Below are positions 7,643-16,731 of a stretch of DNA of 64,000 nucleotides, in pieces. The stretch is from assembly GCF_022829445.1 (NCBI RefSeq), contig NZ_JAKSXY010000065.1:1-64000 (forward strand), given 5' to 3'. Position 1 is the stretch's first letter. Every line of letters starts with the position of its first letter. This DNA is from Methylobacterium sp. J-068. Lineage in GTDB: Bacteria > Pseudomonadota > Alphaproteobacteria > Rhizobiales > Beijerinckiaceae. A program made the translations under genes and the position numbers. The notes below the pieces were generated by a model. The model had not been told where the DNA came from. It worked only from the letters and a program-made list of their open reading frames with translations, and did not search any database.

Positions 7643-9198
7643 ACGCGCACGCCCCCCTCTCCTTCGCGCTGCCGGGCACCGACCAGGTCGTGGTGGTCGG
7701 GGCCGGCATCGCCGGCCTCGCCACCGCGCTTCGCCTCGCCCCGCACCCGGTGACGCTCGTCACCGCCGCTCCGCTCGGAACCGGCACCGCCACCGGCTGG
7801 GCCCAGGGCGGCATCGCCGCCGCCATGGGCGCCGACGACGCGCCCGCCCTGCACGCCGCCGACACCCTGGCGGCGGGCGCCGGCCTGAGCGAACCCGAGG
7901 TGGCCGCGCGGGTCGCGGCCGCCGGTCCGGGCCTGATCGACTGGCTCGTGGGCCTCGCGGCGCCCTTCGACCGGGACGCGGCCGGGGACCTCGCCCTCGG
8001 GCTGGAGGCCGCGCATTCCCGCCGCCGCATCGTGCGGGCGGGCGGGGATTCCACCGGCCGTCTCGTGCTCGAGACTCTGGTGCGGGTGATCGGGCGCACC
8101 CCCTCCGTCACCGTGCTCGTCGCCTCGGCCCGCGCCCTGATGCGGGACGCGCACGGGGCCGTGGCCGGCGTGGTCTGCGAGCGCGACGGACAGCGCTTCG
8201 CCCTGCCGGCCCGCGCGGTGGTGCTCGCCACCGGCGGCGTCGGCGCCCTCTACGCCTCGACCACGAACCCGCGCGGCGCCACCGGGCGCGGCCTCGCCCT
8301 CGCCATGCGGGCGGGCGCCACCGTGCGCGACATGGAGTTCGTGCAGTTCCATCCCACCGCCATCGCCACGGGCGCCGATCCGATGCCGCTGGCCACCGAG
8401 GCCCTGCGCGGCGAAGGCGCCCGGCTGATCGACGCGACCGGGGCCCCCGTCATGGCGGGCATCGCGGGCGGGGACCTCGCGCCCCGCGATGTGGTGGCGC
8501 GCGGCATCTTCCAGGCCCAGGCACGCGGCGCGCGGGTGTTCCTCGATTGTCGCGGCGCCCTCGGGGCCCGCATGGAGACCCGGTTTCCCACGGTGGCGGG
8601 CCTCTGCGCGGGAGCGGGCATCGACCCGCGCGTACAGGCCATTCCGGTGCGGCCCGCCGCGCATTACCACATGGGCGGCGTGAAGGTGGATGCGGCCGGC
8701 GCCAGCACGGTGCCGGGTCTCTTCGCCTGCGGCGAGGTCGCCTCCACGGGCCTGCACGGGGCCAACCGTCTCGCCAGCAACTCGCTCCTCGAAGCCATGG
8801 CCTTCGCCCCCTGGATCGCCGAGGCCGTCGGCGCCCTGCCCGCGCCGGGCCAGGCCCGCGCTGAGGCGGAACCGGAGCGTGGCCCCTCCGATCTCGAAGC
8901 CTTGCGGCACGTCATGGACGGCGAGGTCGGCGTGGTGCGCGACGCGGAGGGGCTGACCCGGGCCGTGCGCAGCCTCGCGCCGACCGCGCGGGCGGGCTGC
9001 GACGCGGCGCTGACCGGCCTCGCCATCGCGGCCTCGGCCGTCACCCGCCGGGAGAGCCGCGGCGCGCACTGGCGCAGCGATCATCCGGCGCAGGAGCCGC
9101 CGCGGCACACGGAGGTGACGCTCGCGGACCTCTGGGCCATCGCCGAGACGCTCCGGGCCGATGCGCCGGAGCCGGCCCGTGGCGTCGTGACGGCCTGA
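7639..9198 (+). CDS. nadB: L-aspartate oxidase NadB
   Basis: A FAD flavoprotein oxidising L-aspartate to iminoaspartate for NadA. The 519-aa chain is slightly shorter than E. coli NadB (540). It has the FAD dinucleotide fold [14 protein letters not shown] (residues 22-35), the succinate-dehydrogenase-like [14 protein letters not shown], the substrate loop [13 protein letters not shown], and [16 protein letters not shown]. Its ATG overlaps the nadA stop, and nadC follows after 41 bp. Confidence 0.96.
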   Translation: MNAHAPLSFALPGTDQVVVVGAGIAGLATALRLAPHPVTLVTAAPLGTGTATGWAQGGIAAAMGADDAPALHAADTLAAGAGLSEPEVAARVAAAGPGLIDWLVGLAAPFDRDAAGDLALGLEAAHSRRRIVRAGGDSTGRLVLETLVRVIGRTPSVTVLVASARALMRDAHGAVAGVVCERDGQRFALPARAVVLATGGVGALYASTTNPRGATGRGLALAMRAGATVRDMEFVQFHPTAIATGADPMPLATEALRGEGARLIDATGAPVMAGIAGGDLAPRDVVARGIFQAQARGARVFLDCRGALGARMETRFPTVAGLCAGAGIDPRVQAIPVRPAAHYHMGGVKVDAAGASTVPGLFACGEVASTGLHGANRLASNSLLEAMAFAPWIAEAVGALPAPGQARAEAEPERGPSDLEALRHVMDGEVGVVRDAEGLTRAVRSLAPTARAGCDAALTGLAIAASAVTRRESRGAHWRSDHPAQEPPRHTEVTLADLWAIAETLRADAPEPARGVVTA

Positions 9199-9239
9199 GC
9201 CGCCACGCGCCCCGTCCCCCCTTTCGAGAGCCAGTCGAC

Positions 9240-10103
9240 ATGCTTGACCGCCCCGACCTCGCCCCCCTGCCCCGCCTGATGGTGGAGCCGATCGTCCGCG
9301 CCGCGCTGCTGGAGGATCTCGGACGGGCCGGCGACATCACCACCGACGCCATCGTGCCGGCGAGCGCCCGGCTCGAAGGCGTCATCGCCGCCCGCCAGGA
9401 CGGCGTGATCTCCGGCGTCGACACGGCGGTGATCGCCTTCGGGCTGATCGACCCGAGCGTCTCGGTGATCGTGGAGCGCGGCGACGGCACCCGCGTGGCG
9501 CCGGGCGACGTGGTGATCCGCCTCGCCGGCCCGGCCCGCGCCATCCTCACCGCCGAGCGGGTGGCGCTAAACCTCCTGTGCCGGATGTCCGGCGTCGCCA
9601 CCGCAACCGCGTCCCTGGTCGAGGCCGCGCAGCCGCACGGCAAGGCCCGCATCGTCTGCACGCGCAAGACCACGCCCGGCCTGCGGGCGCTGGAGAAGCA
9701 CGCGGTGCGGGCCGGGGGCGGCTCGAACCACCGCTACGGCCTCGACGACGCGGTGCTGATCAAGGACAACCACGTGGCGGTCGCGGGCGGCATCGTGCCG
9801 GCGATCACGCGCGCGCGGGCCTATGCGGGGCACCTCGTGAAGATCGAGGTCGAGGTCGACACCCTGGAGCAGCTCGAACAGGCGCTCTCGGTGCGCGCCG
9901 ACGCGGTGCTCCTCGACAACATGAGCCCCGAGCAACTGGCGAAGGCCGTCGCGATGATCGACGGCCGCGCCATCGCGGAGGCGTCCGGCCGGATCAACCG
10001 CGACACCGTGGGGGCGGTCGCCGCCTCCGGCGTGGATCTCATCTCCTGCGGCTGGATCACCCACAGCGCGCCGATCATCGACCTCGGCCTCGACGCGGTC
10101 TGA
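9240..10103 (+). CDS. nadC: Nicotinate-nucleotide pyrophosphorylase (carboxylating) NadC
   Basis: It converts quinolinate and PRPP to nicotinate mononucleotide, the last step of the de novo branch encoded here. The 287 aa are normal for the family. Diagnostic segments are [16 protein letters not shown] at the N-terminus, [26 protein letters not shown] (PRPP/quinolinate site) near residue 145, [30 protein letters not shown], and SGRINRDTV. It is third in the nadABC operon. Confidence 0.96.
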   Translation: MLDRPDLAPLPRLMVEPIVRAALLEDLGRAGDITTDAIVPASARLEGVIAARQDGVISGVDTAVIAFGLIDPSVSVIVERGDGTRVAPGDVVIRLAGPARAILTAERVALNLLCRMSGVATATASLVEAAQPHGKARIVCTRKTTPGLRALEKHAVRAGGGSNHRYGLDDAVLIKDNHVAVAGGIVPAITRARAYAGHLVKIEVEVDTLEQLEQALSVRADAVLLDNMSPEQLAKAVAMIDGRAIAEASGRINRDTVGAVAASGVDLISCGWITHSAPIIDLGLDAV

Positions 10104-10294
10104 TCCCCGGCCGTATGGCCGAGGTGCCACGGTGTTGCCACGAAATCACGACGCCCCGGCAAGCGCCGTTGCACTGCGAATAGAGCTTGGCTTTGAAGCG
10201 TGAGCGTTTACGTCTTGGGCACACTTCGCGCCGTAACGTGCGTCAAGTTTTCCACTGCGTTTCCACAGACTTCATTCGCCTTCGAGAGGCCCCG

Positions 10295-10957
10295 ATGCGC
10301 CGTTTCGCCCCCGCCCTGACCGGGCTCGTCTGTGCGCTGGGCGCGTGGGCTTCGCCCGCTGCCGCCTACGAGATCGACCCCCTCACCCGCCAGCCGCTCG
10401 ACAACGCCCTCGTCATCCGGGTGCGTCCGCAGAACGAGCCGGTGGCGATCCCCACCGCCAACGCTTCCCTGCCGGCCGACCCGATGACCCCGTCCTCGGC
10501 GGTGCCGCAGATGTCGGCGATCCAGCGCGAGGAAGTCGCCTTCGCGGGCAGCTACGCCCCCGGCACCATCGTGGTCTCCACCGCCGAGCGGCGGCTGTAC
10601 TACGTGCTGGGTGACGGCAAGGCCCTGCGTTACGGCGTCGGCGTCGGCCGTCCGGGCTTCACCTGGGGCGGCGTGCAGACCATCACGATGAAGCGCGAGT
10701 GGCCGGATTGGCGTCCCCCGGCCGAGATGCTGCGCCGCCGTCCCGACCTGCCGCGCTTCATGAAGGGCGGCATCGAGAACCCGCTCGGCGCCCGCGCCAT
10801 GTATCTCGGCAACTCGATCTACCGCATCCACGGCTCGAACGAGCCGGAGACGATCGGCACCGCCGTGTCCTCGGGCTGCATCCGCATGACCAACGACGAT
10901 GTCGCCGACCTCTACACCCGCGCCAAGGTCGGCGCGAAGGTCATCGTCCAGCGCTGA
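10295..10957 (+). CDS. L,D-transpeptidase (YkuD fold), exported
   Basis: A periplasmic cell-wall enzyme that cross-links peptidoglycan or attaches proteins to it. Start ATG 10295 has a GAGAGG site 5 bp upstream and gives 220 aa beginning with a Sec signal peptide (MRRFAPALTGLVCALGAWAS, cut near AAA-YE). The YkuD domain spans roughly residues 85-220, with GTIVVSTAERRLYYVLGDGKALRYGVGVG and the catalytic IHGSNEPETIG...SSGCIRM motif (catalytic His and Cys). The frame is open upstream of the chosen start but lacks a signal-like sequence there. It is followed by a strong terminator. Confidence 0.92.
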   Translation: MRRFAPALTGLVCALGAWASPAAAYEIDPLTRQPLDNALVIRVRPQNEPVAIPTANASLPADPMTPSSAVPQMSAIQREEVAFAGSYAPGTIVVSTAERRLYYVLGDGKALRYGVGVGRPGFTWGGVQTITMKREWPDWRPPAEMLRRRPDLPRFMKGGIENPLGARAMYLGNSIYRIHGSNEPETIGTAVSSGCIRMTNDDVADLYTRAKVGAKVIVQR

Positions 10958-10980
10958 GCCTTCGGACGTCGACGACAATG

Positions 10981-11014
10981 CGAAACGGGCCGGTGGAGAC
11001 ACCGGCCCGTTTCG
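10981..11014. terminator. Strong bidirectional terminator
   Basis: A perfect 15-bp stem (10981-10995 with 11000-11014) closes on a GAGA tetraloop, between the convergent L,D-transpeptidase and DUF6460 genes. A/T-rich flanks (GAAAC and GTTTC) lie within the stem. Confidence 0.75.
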
Positions 11015-11058
11015 TTTCGCGTCGGACGAGCGCGCGCCAGGATGTTCGCGCGGTCCTG

Positions 11059-11406
11059 CTACTTCGACACCGCGAAGAAGCGCGACAGCAGCCACAGGGG
11101 CACCACCACCACGGCGCCGGCCACGATCCAGCGGCCGAAATCATGGAAGGTGTCGAGGCCGAGGTCGATCAATGTGCGCACCGCGTCGTAGGCGTGCCAG
11201 AACAGCAGCCCGGGCGTGACGCCGAGCATCGCCATCACGGCGCCGACCAGCACCGACAGGAACAGCAGCTTCATGAAGACGGCGGCCGGCGAGCCGCCGA
11301 GGAAGCGGCGCAGGGCCGAGCGCCGGTCCCGCACCGGAAAGGTTTCGCCCGCATAGGGCTGGCCGGGATAGGCCGACGGGCGGCGCGGGTCGTGGTCGAG
11401 GGTCAT
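11059..11406 (-). CDS. Small membrane protein, DUF6460 family
   Basis: A 115-aa protein with a polar N-terminus and two hydrophobic helices (about residues 42-65 and 88-110). The segment FLGGSPAAVFMKLLFLSVLVGAVMAMLG is characteristic of a family common in Rhizobiales, which I recall as DUF6460. No function is established. ATG 11406 is preferred over an upstream TTG (11427) because AGGA precedes it at proper distance. It is convergent with the L,D-transpeptidase. Confidence 0.75.
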   Translation of the reverse strand: MTLDHDPRRPSAYPGQPYAGETFPVRDRRSALRRFLGGSPAAVFMKLLFLSVLVGAVMAMLGVTPGLLFWHAYDAVRTLIDLGLDTFHDFGRWIVAGAVVVVPLWLLSRFFAVSK

Positions 11407-11706
11407 GACATGGTTCCTGGGAAACAAGATTCCTGGGGACGCGCGGGCCGAGATCCGGCCGAGTCGGGTCCCGCGGCGTTCCGTATTGTGCCACGTGGTG
11501 TCTCGCCCGCGTCCGGTCCACTCTCAGAAGCCGCCGAACCCGGCGGAACCGTGACAGAAGCGACACAGCCCTGGCGAAACCGGACGCCCCCTGAGGCGTT
11601 AGGGACTTTCGCGCCTCAGACGGATGGCTCCCATCCGTGAACGGTCCCATTTTAGAGAGACGGTCCTGCTCCCGTCGACCGACCTGCGAATGAAACGAAC
11701 CGATTC
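11407..11706. other. 300-bp divergent intergenic region with two abutting hairpins
   Basis: It separates the DUF6460 gene (minus) from the esterase (plus). It contains perfect inverted repeats at 11591-11598/11612-11619 (8 bp, 13-nt loop) and immediately adjacent 11620-11627/11631-11638 (8 bp, 3-nt loop). No coding frame is convincing. Confidence 0.5.
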
Positions 11707-12669
11707 ATGATCGACCACGCCCTGTTCGATCCGGCGACGATCGATCCGGACACGAAGCGCCTGAACGCCGAGATCGTGGCCGCCCACGCCGCGCAGACCG
11801 ATCCGTGGTCGATCCCGATGACGGAGGTGCGCGCGCGCCGCCGTCAGGGCACGCAGGCCTCGCCGGCCATGCCGCGCAGCGCCCGCGCCGAGATCCTGAC
11901 CATCGACGGCCCCGGCGGCCCCCTGCCGCTGCGGGTCATCCGCCCCAACCCGAAGAAGTGGGCGAAGCTGCGGGGCGCCTACCTGCACATCCATCGCGGC
12001 GGCTGGGTCTGGGGCTCGGCCGACGAGCAGGACCCGTGGCTGGAGCGGATCGCGGATGCCTGCGGCTTCGTCTGCCTCTCGGTGGAGTACCGGCTGGCAC
12101 CCGAACACCCCTACCCCGCCGCCCTGGAGGATTGCGAGGCGGCCGCCCTCTGGCTCGCGACGGCGGGCAAGGCCGAGTTCGGCATCTCGGCCCTGACGAT
12201 CGGCGGCGAATCGGCGGGCGCGCAGCTCGCCGTGATGGTGCTCCTGCGCCTGCGCGACCGGCACGGCCTGCCGCGCGCCTTCCGGGGCGCCAACCTCAAC
12301 GCGGGGTTTTTCGACCTCGGTCTGACCCCGAGCGTGCGCAACTGGGGCGAGCCGCGCCTCGTGGTGAACACCGAGGACCTGACGCGCTTCGCCGACGTCT
12401 ACGTGCGCGACGGGATCGACCGGCGCCGCCCCGACGTGTCGCCGCTCTATGCCGACCTGAAGGGCCTTCCGCCGGCCCTGTTCACGGTGGGCACGCACGA
12501 TCCGCTCCTCGACGACACCCTCTACATGTCGGCCCGCTGGGCGGCCGCCGGCAATGGCGGGCACACGGCGATCTATCCGGGGGGCTGCCACGTCTTCGTG
12601 CGCTATCCCGGCGCGATGACCGAGCGGGCGCTGGAACTGATCGACCGGTTCCTGATGGCCCTGGCCTGA
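11707..12669 (+). CDS. Alpha/beta hydrolase, HSL-type esterase/lipase
   Basis: A 320-aa cytoplasmic esterase of the hormone-sensitive-lipase (alpha/beta hydrolase fold-3) group. The oxyanion-hole motif appears as HRGGW (family HGGG-W) near residue 99. The nucleophile is in GESAGAQ near residue 165, the acid is probably in GTHDPLLDD, and the His is in GCHVFV. The substrate is unknown; short-chain esters are typical. The last codons (CTGA) meet the proposed start of the helicase gene, suggesting co-transcription. Confidence 0.88.
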   Translation: MIDHALFDPATIDPDTKRLNAEIVAAHAAQTDPWSIPMTEVRARRRQGTQASPAMPRSARAEILTIDGPGGPLPLRVIRPNPKKWAKLRGAYLHIHRGGWVWGSADEQDPWLERIADACGFVCLSVEYRLAPEHPYPAALEDCEAAALWLATAGKAEFGISALTIGGESAGAQLAVMVLLRLRDRHGLPRAFRGANLNAGFFDLGLTPSVRNWGEPRLVVNTEDLTRFADVYVRDGIDRRRPDVSPLYADLKGLPPALFTVGTHDPLLDDTLYMSARWAAAGNGGHTAIYPGGCHVFVRYPGAMTERALELIDRFLMALA

Positions 12670-15197
12670 GCAAGCGCAAACCCGCGGACGTTCTGCCGGA
12701 GCGCTTCGCGGCCTGGTTCGCGTCGCGCGGCTGGTCGCCCAGGCCGCACCAGCTCGAACTCCTCGCCCTCGTGCGCGCCGGGCGCTCGGCCCTGCTCGTG
12801 GCTCCCACGGGCGCGGGCAAGACCCTGGCGGGCTTCCTGCCGAGCCTGACCGCGCTGGCGGGGCGCCCGCCGTCGCCCAAGGCGCGCGGCCTGCACACCC
12901 TCTACATCTCGCCCCTGAAGGCGCTCGCGGTCGACATCGCGCGCAACCTCGAGGCACCGATCGCCGAGATGGGCCTCGACATCCGGGTCGAGACCCGCAC
13001 CGGCGACACGCCCTCGCACAAGCGCACGCGCCAGATCACGCGCCCGCCCGACATCCTGCTCACCACGCCCGAACAGCTCGCCCTGCTCATCGCGCATCGC
13101 GAGGCGGCGGATTTCTTCGCCACCCTGTCCTGCGTCGTCCTCGACGAATTGCACGCCCTCGTCACCTCGAAGCGCGGCGACCTCCTCTCGCTCGCCCTGG
13201 CGCGCCTGCACCGGCTGAGCCCGGGGCTGGCCGCGATCGGCCTCTCGGCGACCGTGCGCGAGCCGGACGCGTTGCGGCGATACCTGGTGCCGCAGCGCCC
13301 CGATCCTCCCGCCCCCGAGGGGAACGGGTCTTCGGGCATGGCCGAACTCGTGGTGGTGAAGGGCGGCGCCGCGCCGGACCTGCACATGCTCGACACCGGC
13401 CTCACCCTGCCGCTCGCCGGTCACACCGCCTGGCAGGCCATGCCGGCGATCTACGACCTGATCGGCCGGCACCGCACCGTGCTGGTCTTCGTCAACACCC
13501 GGCTCCAGGCCGAGTACACCTTCCAGGAACTCTGGCGGATCAACGAGGCGAACCACCCGATCGCCCTGCATCACGGCTCCCTCGACGCGACGCAGCGCCG
13601 CCGGGTCGAGGCCGCGATGGCGGCGGGGCAGTTGCGGGCCATCGTCTGCACCGCGACCCTCGATCTCGGCATCGACTGGGGCGACGTCGACCTCGTGGTG
13701 AATATCGGCGCGCCGAAGGGCGCGAGCCGGATCATGCAGCGCATCGGCCGCGCCAACCACCGCATGGACGAGCCCTCCAAGGCCTATCTCGTGCCCGCCA
13801 ACCGGTTCGAGATGCTGGAGTGCCAGGCCGCCCTCGACGCGGTGGAGGCCGCCGCCCAGGACACGCCGGACGCCCGCCTCGGCGCCCCCGACGTGCTGGC
13901 CCAGCACGTGCTCGGCATGGCCTGCGCCGATGCCTTCGACGCGAACCGGCTCTACGAGGAGATCACCTCGGCGGCGCCCTACGCGACCCTGTCCTGGGAG
14001 GATTTCGAGGCGGTGGTCGATTACGTCGCGACCGGCGGCTACGCTCTGCGCGCCTACGAGCGCTTCGCCAAGATCCTGCGCGGGCCGGACGGCCTGTGGC
14101 GCGTGCGCGACGCCCGCATCGCCCAGCAATACCGCATGAACGTCGGCACCATCGTGGAATCCGCCAAGGTGAAGGTGCGCCTCGCCCGCGGGGTGCGGGC
14201 TAAGCCCGGCGCGATCCTGCCCAAGGGCGGTCGCGTGCTCGGCGAGATCGAGGAGGATTTCGCCGACACGCTGACGCCGGGCGACACCTTCCTGTTCGCC
14301 GGCGAGGTGCTGCGCTTCGAGGGCCTGTCCGAGGACGAGGCTCTCGCGACGCGCGCCGGCCCCGGCACCGACCCGGCGATCCCCTCCTACGCGGGGGCGA
14401 AGTTCCCGATCTCCACCTTCCTCGCCGCCCGCGTGCGCGCCCTCATCGCCGACCCCTTCGCGTGGGACCGCCTGCCGAAACAGGTCTCGGACTACCTGCT
14501 CCAGCAGCGCAGCCGCTCGCTGCTGCCGGGCGAGCGCGACCTGCTGGTCGAGACCTTCCCGCGCGCCGGGCGCCACTACCTCACGGCGTTTCCGTTCGAG
14601 GGGCGCCTCGCGCATCAGACCCTGGGCATGCTGCTGACGCGGCGCCTGGAACGGGCGCGGATGCGGCCGCTGGGCTTCGCCGCCAATGATTACGGCATCG
14701 CGATCTTTCTCAACCGCGATGTCGGCGAGCGCATCGGCCGGGAGCCGGATTTCCTGGAGAGCCTGTTCGCCGAGGACATGCTGGGCGACGACCTCGAAGC
14801 CTGGCTCGACGAATCCGCCATGATGAAGCGCACCTTCCGGCAATGCGCGGTAATCGCCGGGCTGATCGAACGGCGCTATCCGGGCCAGGCCAAGACCGGC
14901 CGACAGGTCACGATCTCGACGGATCTCGTCTACGACGTGCTGCGCAAGCACCAGCCGGACCACCTCCTGCTCCGGGCGGCGCGTCAGGATGCGGCAACCG
15001 GACTCCTCGACGTGAAGCGCCTCGGTATGATGTTGAGACGCATCCAGGGGCGAATCATCCACAAGGCGCTCGATCGCGTCTCGCCCCTCTCCGTGTCCGT
15101 GATGCTCGAGATCGGGCGCGAGCGGGTCTACGGCGAGGGCGCGGACGAGATCCTGGCCGAAGCCGAGGCGCAGATGCTCGAAGAAGCACTGGCCTGA
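12666..15197 (+). CDS. Ligase-associated DEXH-box DNA helicase (Lhr-core family)
   Basis: A DNA-repair helicase of the group normally encoded beside an ATP-dependent DNA ligase, a nuclease and PdeM. Motifs: Q-motif region WSPRPHQLELL, Walker A APTGAGKT, LYISPLKALAVD, DELH box (VVLDELHALV), GLSATV, and RIGRANHRMDEPS. A winged-helix and long Lhr-type C-terminal region follow. About 843 aa if translation begins at CTG 12666, overlapping the esterase stop. No ATG, GTG or TTG exists in frame near the homologous start, and the next GTG falls after the Q-motif. PdeM follows after 4 bp. No ligase gene is nearby. Confidence 0.88.
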   Translation: MSKRKPADVLPERFAAWFASRGWSPRPHQLELLALVRAGRSALLVAPTGAGKTLAGFLPSLTALAGRPPSPKARGLHTLYISPLKALAVDIARNLEAPIAEMGLDIRVETRTGDTPSHKRTRQITRPPDILLTTPEQLALLIAHREAADFFATLSCVVLDELHALVTSKRGDLLSLALARLHRLSPGLAAIGLSATVREPDALRRYLVPQRPDPPAPEGNGSSGMAELVVVKGGAAPDLHMLDTGLTLPLAGHTAWQAMPAIYDLIGRHRTVLVFVNTRLQAEYTFQELWRINEANHPIALHHGSLDATQRRRVEAAMAAGQLRAIVCTATLDLGIDWGDVDLVVNIGAPKGASRIMQRIGRANHRMDEPSKAYLVPANRFEMLECQAALDAVEAAAQDTPDARLGAPDVLAQHVLGMACADAFDANRLYEEITSAAPYATLSWEDFEAVVDYVATGGYALRAYERFAKILRGPDGLWRVRDARIAQQYRMNVGTIVESAKVKVRLARGVRAKPGAILPKGGRVLGEIEEDFADTLTPGDTFLFAGEVLRFEGLSEDEALATRAGPGTDPAIPSYAGAKFPISTFLAARVRALIADPFAWDRLPKQVSDYLLQQRSRSLLPGERDLLVETFPRAGRHYLTAFPFEGRLAHQTLGMLLTRRLERARMRPLGFAANDYGIAIFLNRDVGERIGREPDFLESLFAEDMLGDDLEAWLDESAMMKRTFRQCAVIAGLIERRYPGQAKTGRQVTISTDLVYDVLRKHQPDHLLLRAARQDAATGLLDVKRLGMMLRRIQGRIIHKALDRVSPLSVSVMLEIGRERVYGEGADEILAEAEAQMLEEALA

Positions 15198-15201
15198 GCA
15201 C

Positions 15202-15954
15202 GTGGTGAAGCGCCCGGTTCCGAACACAGAGGATGCGGTTTTGGCGCTCGGCCAGAGACTTGAGAAGACCACCCGGTCGCCCGGCCTGACGCTGGCCGGA
15301 GAGACCCTCGCCCTCGACCTCTGCGGCGGCCTCTGGCTCGCGGCCCACCGGACCCTGATCGTGTCCGATCTCCACCTGGAGAAGGGCTCCGCCTACGCGG
15401 CGCGCTCGGGCCAGTTCCTGCCGCCCTACGACACCCGCGAGACCCTGGCCTGCCTGCACGAGGTCGTGGTCCGCCTCGAGCCCGCGCGCGTCGTGGCCCT
15501 CGGCGATTCGTTCCATGACGCGCGCGGCCCCGAGCGGATGGAGCCGGGCGACCGCGCCATGGTAGCGGCCCTGCAGGAGGGGCGCGACTGGGTCTGGATC
15601 GCGGGCAACCACGATCATGCGGTCAGCGAGGGCGTCGGCGGGCGCTACGCCGAGACCCTGAGCCTCGGCGGCCTGACCCTGCGGCACGAACCGACCGCCG
15701 ACGCCCCCGAGGGCGAGGTCGCCGGCCACCTGCATCCCTGCGGCAAGGTCGCGATGCGCGGGCGGGCCGTGCGGCGGCGCTGCTTCGTCACCGACGGGCG
15801 CCGCCTGATCATGCCCGCCTTCGGGGCCTATGCGGGGGGGCTCAACGTCCGCAACGCGGCCTTCGAACCGCTGTTTCCGGCGGGCTTCACGGCGCATCTC
15901 CTCGGTGACGGCCGTGTTTTCGCCATCGGCAAGGCGATGTTGAGCAAGGATTGA
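15202..15954 (+). CDS. pdeM: Ligase-associated DNA damage response phosphoesterase PdeM
   Basis: A calcineurin-like metallophosphoesterase, the standard partner of the helicase upstream. The 250 aa carry the metal-binding signatures SDLHLEKG, LGDSFHD, GNHDH and GHLHPC. The start is GTG 15202 (GTG 15205 possible), four bases after the helicase stop, so the two are co-translated. The family is proposed to act as an endonuclease in a DNA end-repair pathway; its cellular substrate is not established. Confidence 0.9.
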   Translation: MVKRPVPNTEDAVLALGQRLEKTTRSPGLTLAGETLALDLCGGLWLAAHRTLIVSDLHLEKGSAYAARSGQFLPPYDTRETLACLHEVVVRLEPARVVALGDSFHDARGPERMEPGDRAMVAALQEGRDWVWIAGNHDHAVSEGVGGRYAETLSLGGLTLRHEPTADAPEGEVAGHLHPCGKVAMRGRAVRRRCFVTDGRRLIMPAFGAYAGGLNVRNAAFEPLFPAGFTAHLLGDGRVFAIGKAMLSKD

Positions 15955-15972
15955 TCAGACCAATCCGGTCGA

Positions 15973-16001
15973 TCCCTTCGGAATGGCGGATCTGGGCTTC
16001 G
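15973..16001 (+). repeat. 29-bp dispersed repeat, copy A
   Basis: It matches 26 of 29 bases with 56054-56082 on the same strand. Both copies lie in spacers close to a gene 3' end. It may be a fragment of a larger dispersed intergenic family. Confidence 0.45.
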
Positions 16002-16019
16002 ATCACGTGAAAGTCGGTC

Positions 16020-16457
16020 TCACGCGGCGATCAGCAGGGAGACCCCGGCAACGCCCGACAGGGCCAGTCGCAGACGGCCGAGCCAGACCGGGACGAGGCC
16101 GCGACGCGGCAGGTCCTGGTCGATGAGGCCCCAGGCCAGTACGAGGATGCCGAGGATGCGCAGGTCCCACGGGACGGGCGCGGCCAGGGCCGCCCAGGCG
16201 ATCAGCGAAGGTAGAATGGCGATGGCGTAATCCGCGCCGCCGGAATTGCGGGCGGCGGCGGCGCCCCAGCGGATTCCGCCGAGGAACGAGGCGATGACGG
16301 CGCCGTAGGTCGAGAGCATGAGGCGCGGGCTCAGGCCTATGGTGCTGAGGCCGCCATCGCTGCCGCTGACGGCGAGCAGGGCAAAGCCCAGGAACGGAAT
16401 CAGCCCGGCGATGCCCAGGATGAGGGCCACCGCCGGAACCGTCGTCACGCGCGCCAT
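16020..16457 (-). CDS. DUF3429 inner-membrane protein
   Basis: A 145-aa protein with about five hydrophobic segments. The central ILGIAGLIPFLGFA, STYGAVIASFLGGIRWG and YAIAILPSLIAWAAL are typical of DUF3429, a proteobacterial family without known activity. ATG 16457 is preferred because GGAG precedes it; an in-frame GTG at 16484 is the alternative. It is convergent with pdeM. Confidence 0.85.
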   Translation of the reverse strand: MARVTTVPAVALILGIAGLIPFLGFALLAVSGSDGGLSTIGLSPRLMLSTYGAVIASFLGGIRWGAAAARNSGGADYAIAILPSLIAWAALAAPVPWDLRILGILVLAWGLIDQDLPRRGLVPVWLGRLRLALSGVAGVSLLIAA

Positions 16458-16731
16458 CGGCACTCCGGATATCGAGGCCGCCACGGCGGGCAGCGAGGCG
16501 GGAGAATCGAGCGCGGGATCATGGCCTCACGAACCGTGAGTCCGATCCCGCTCCCTGACCCTAACGCCGAGACGTCATGTCCGCTGCATCGCGCAAAGGC
16601 GGCAGAAGCCCGCATGCCGGTCGCCGCCGACGCTCGGACCCGGTCTCGATGAGCATGCCTCCTGCCGGTTCGGCGGACGCCCGCCGCCGCGTGGGCAGAC
16701 CTCGATGAGTCAGGCTCATCGAGGTCTCGTG

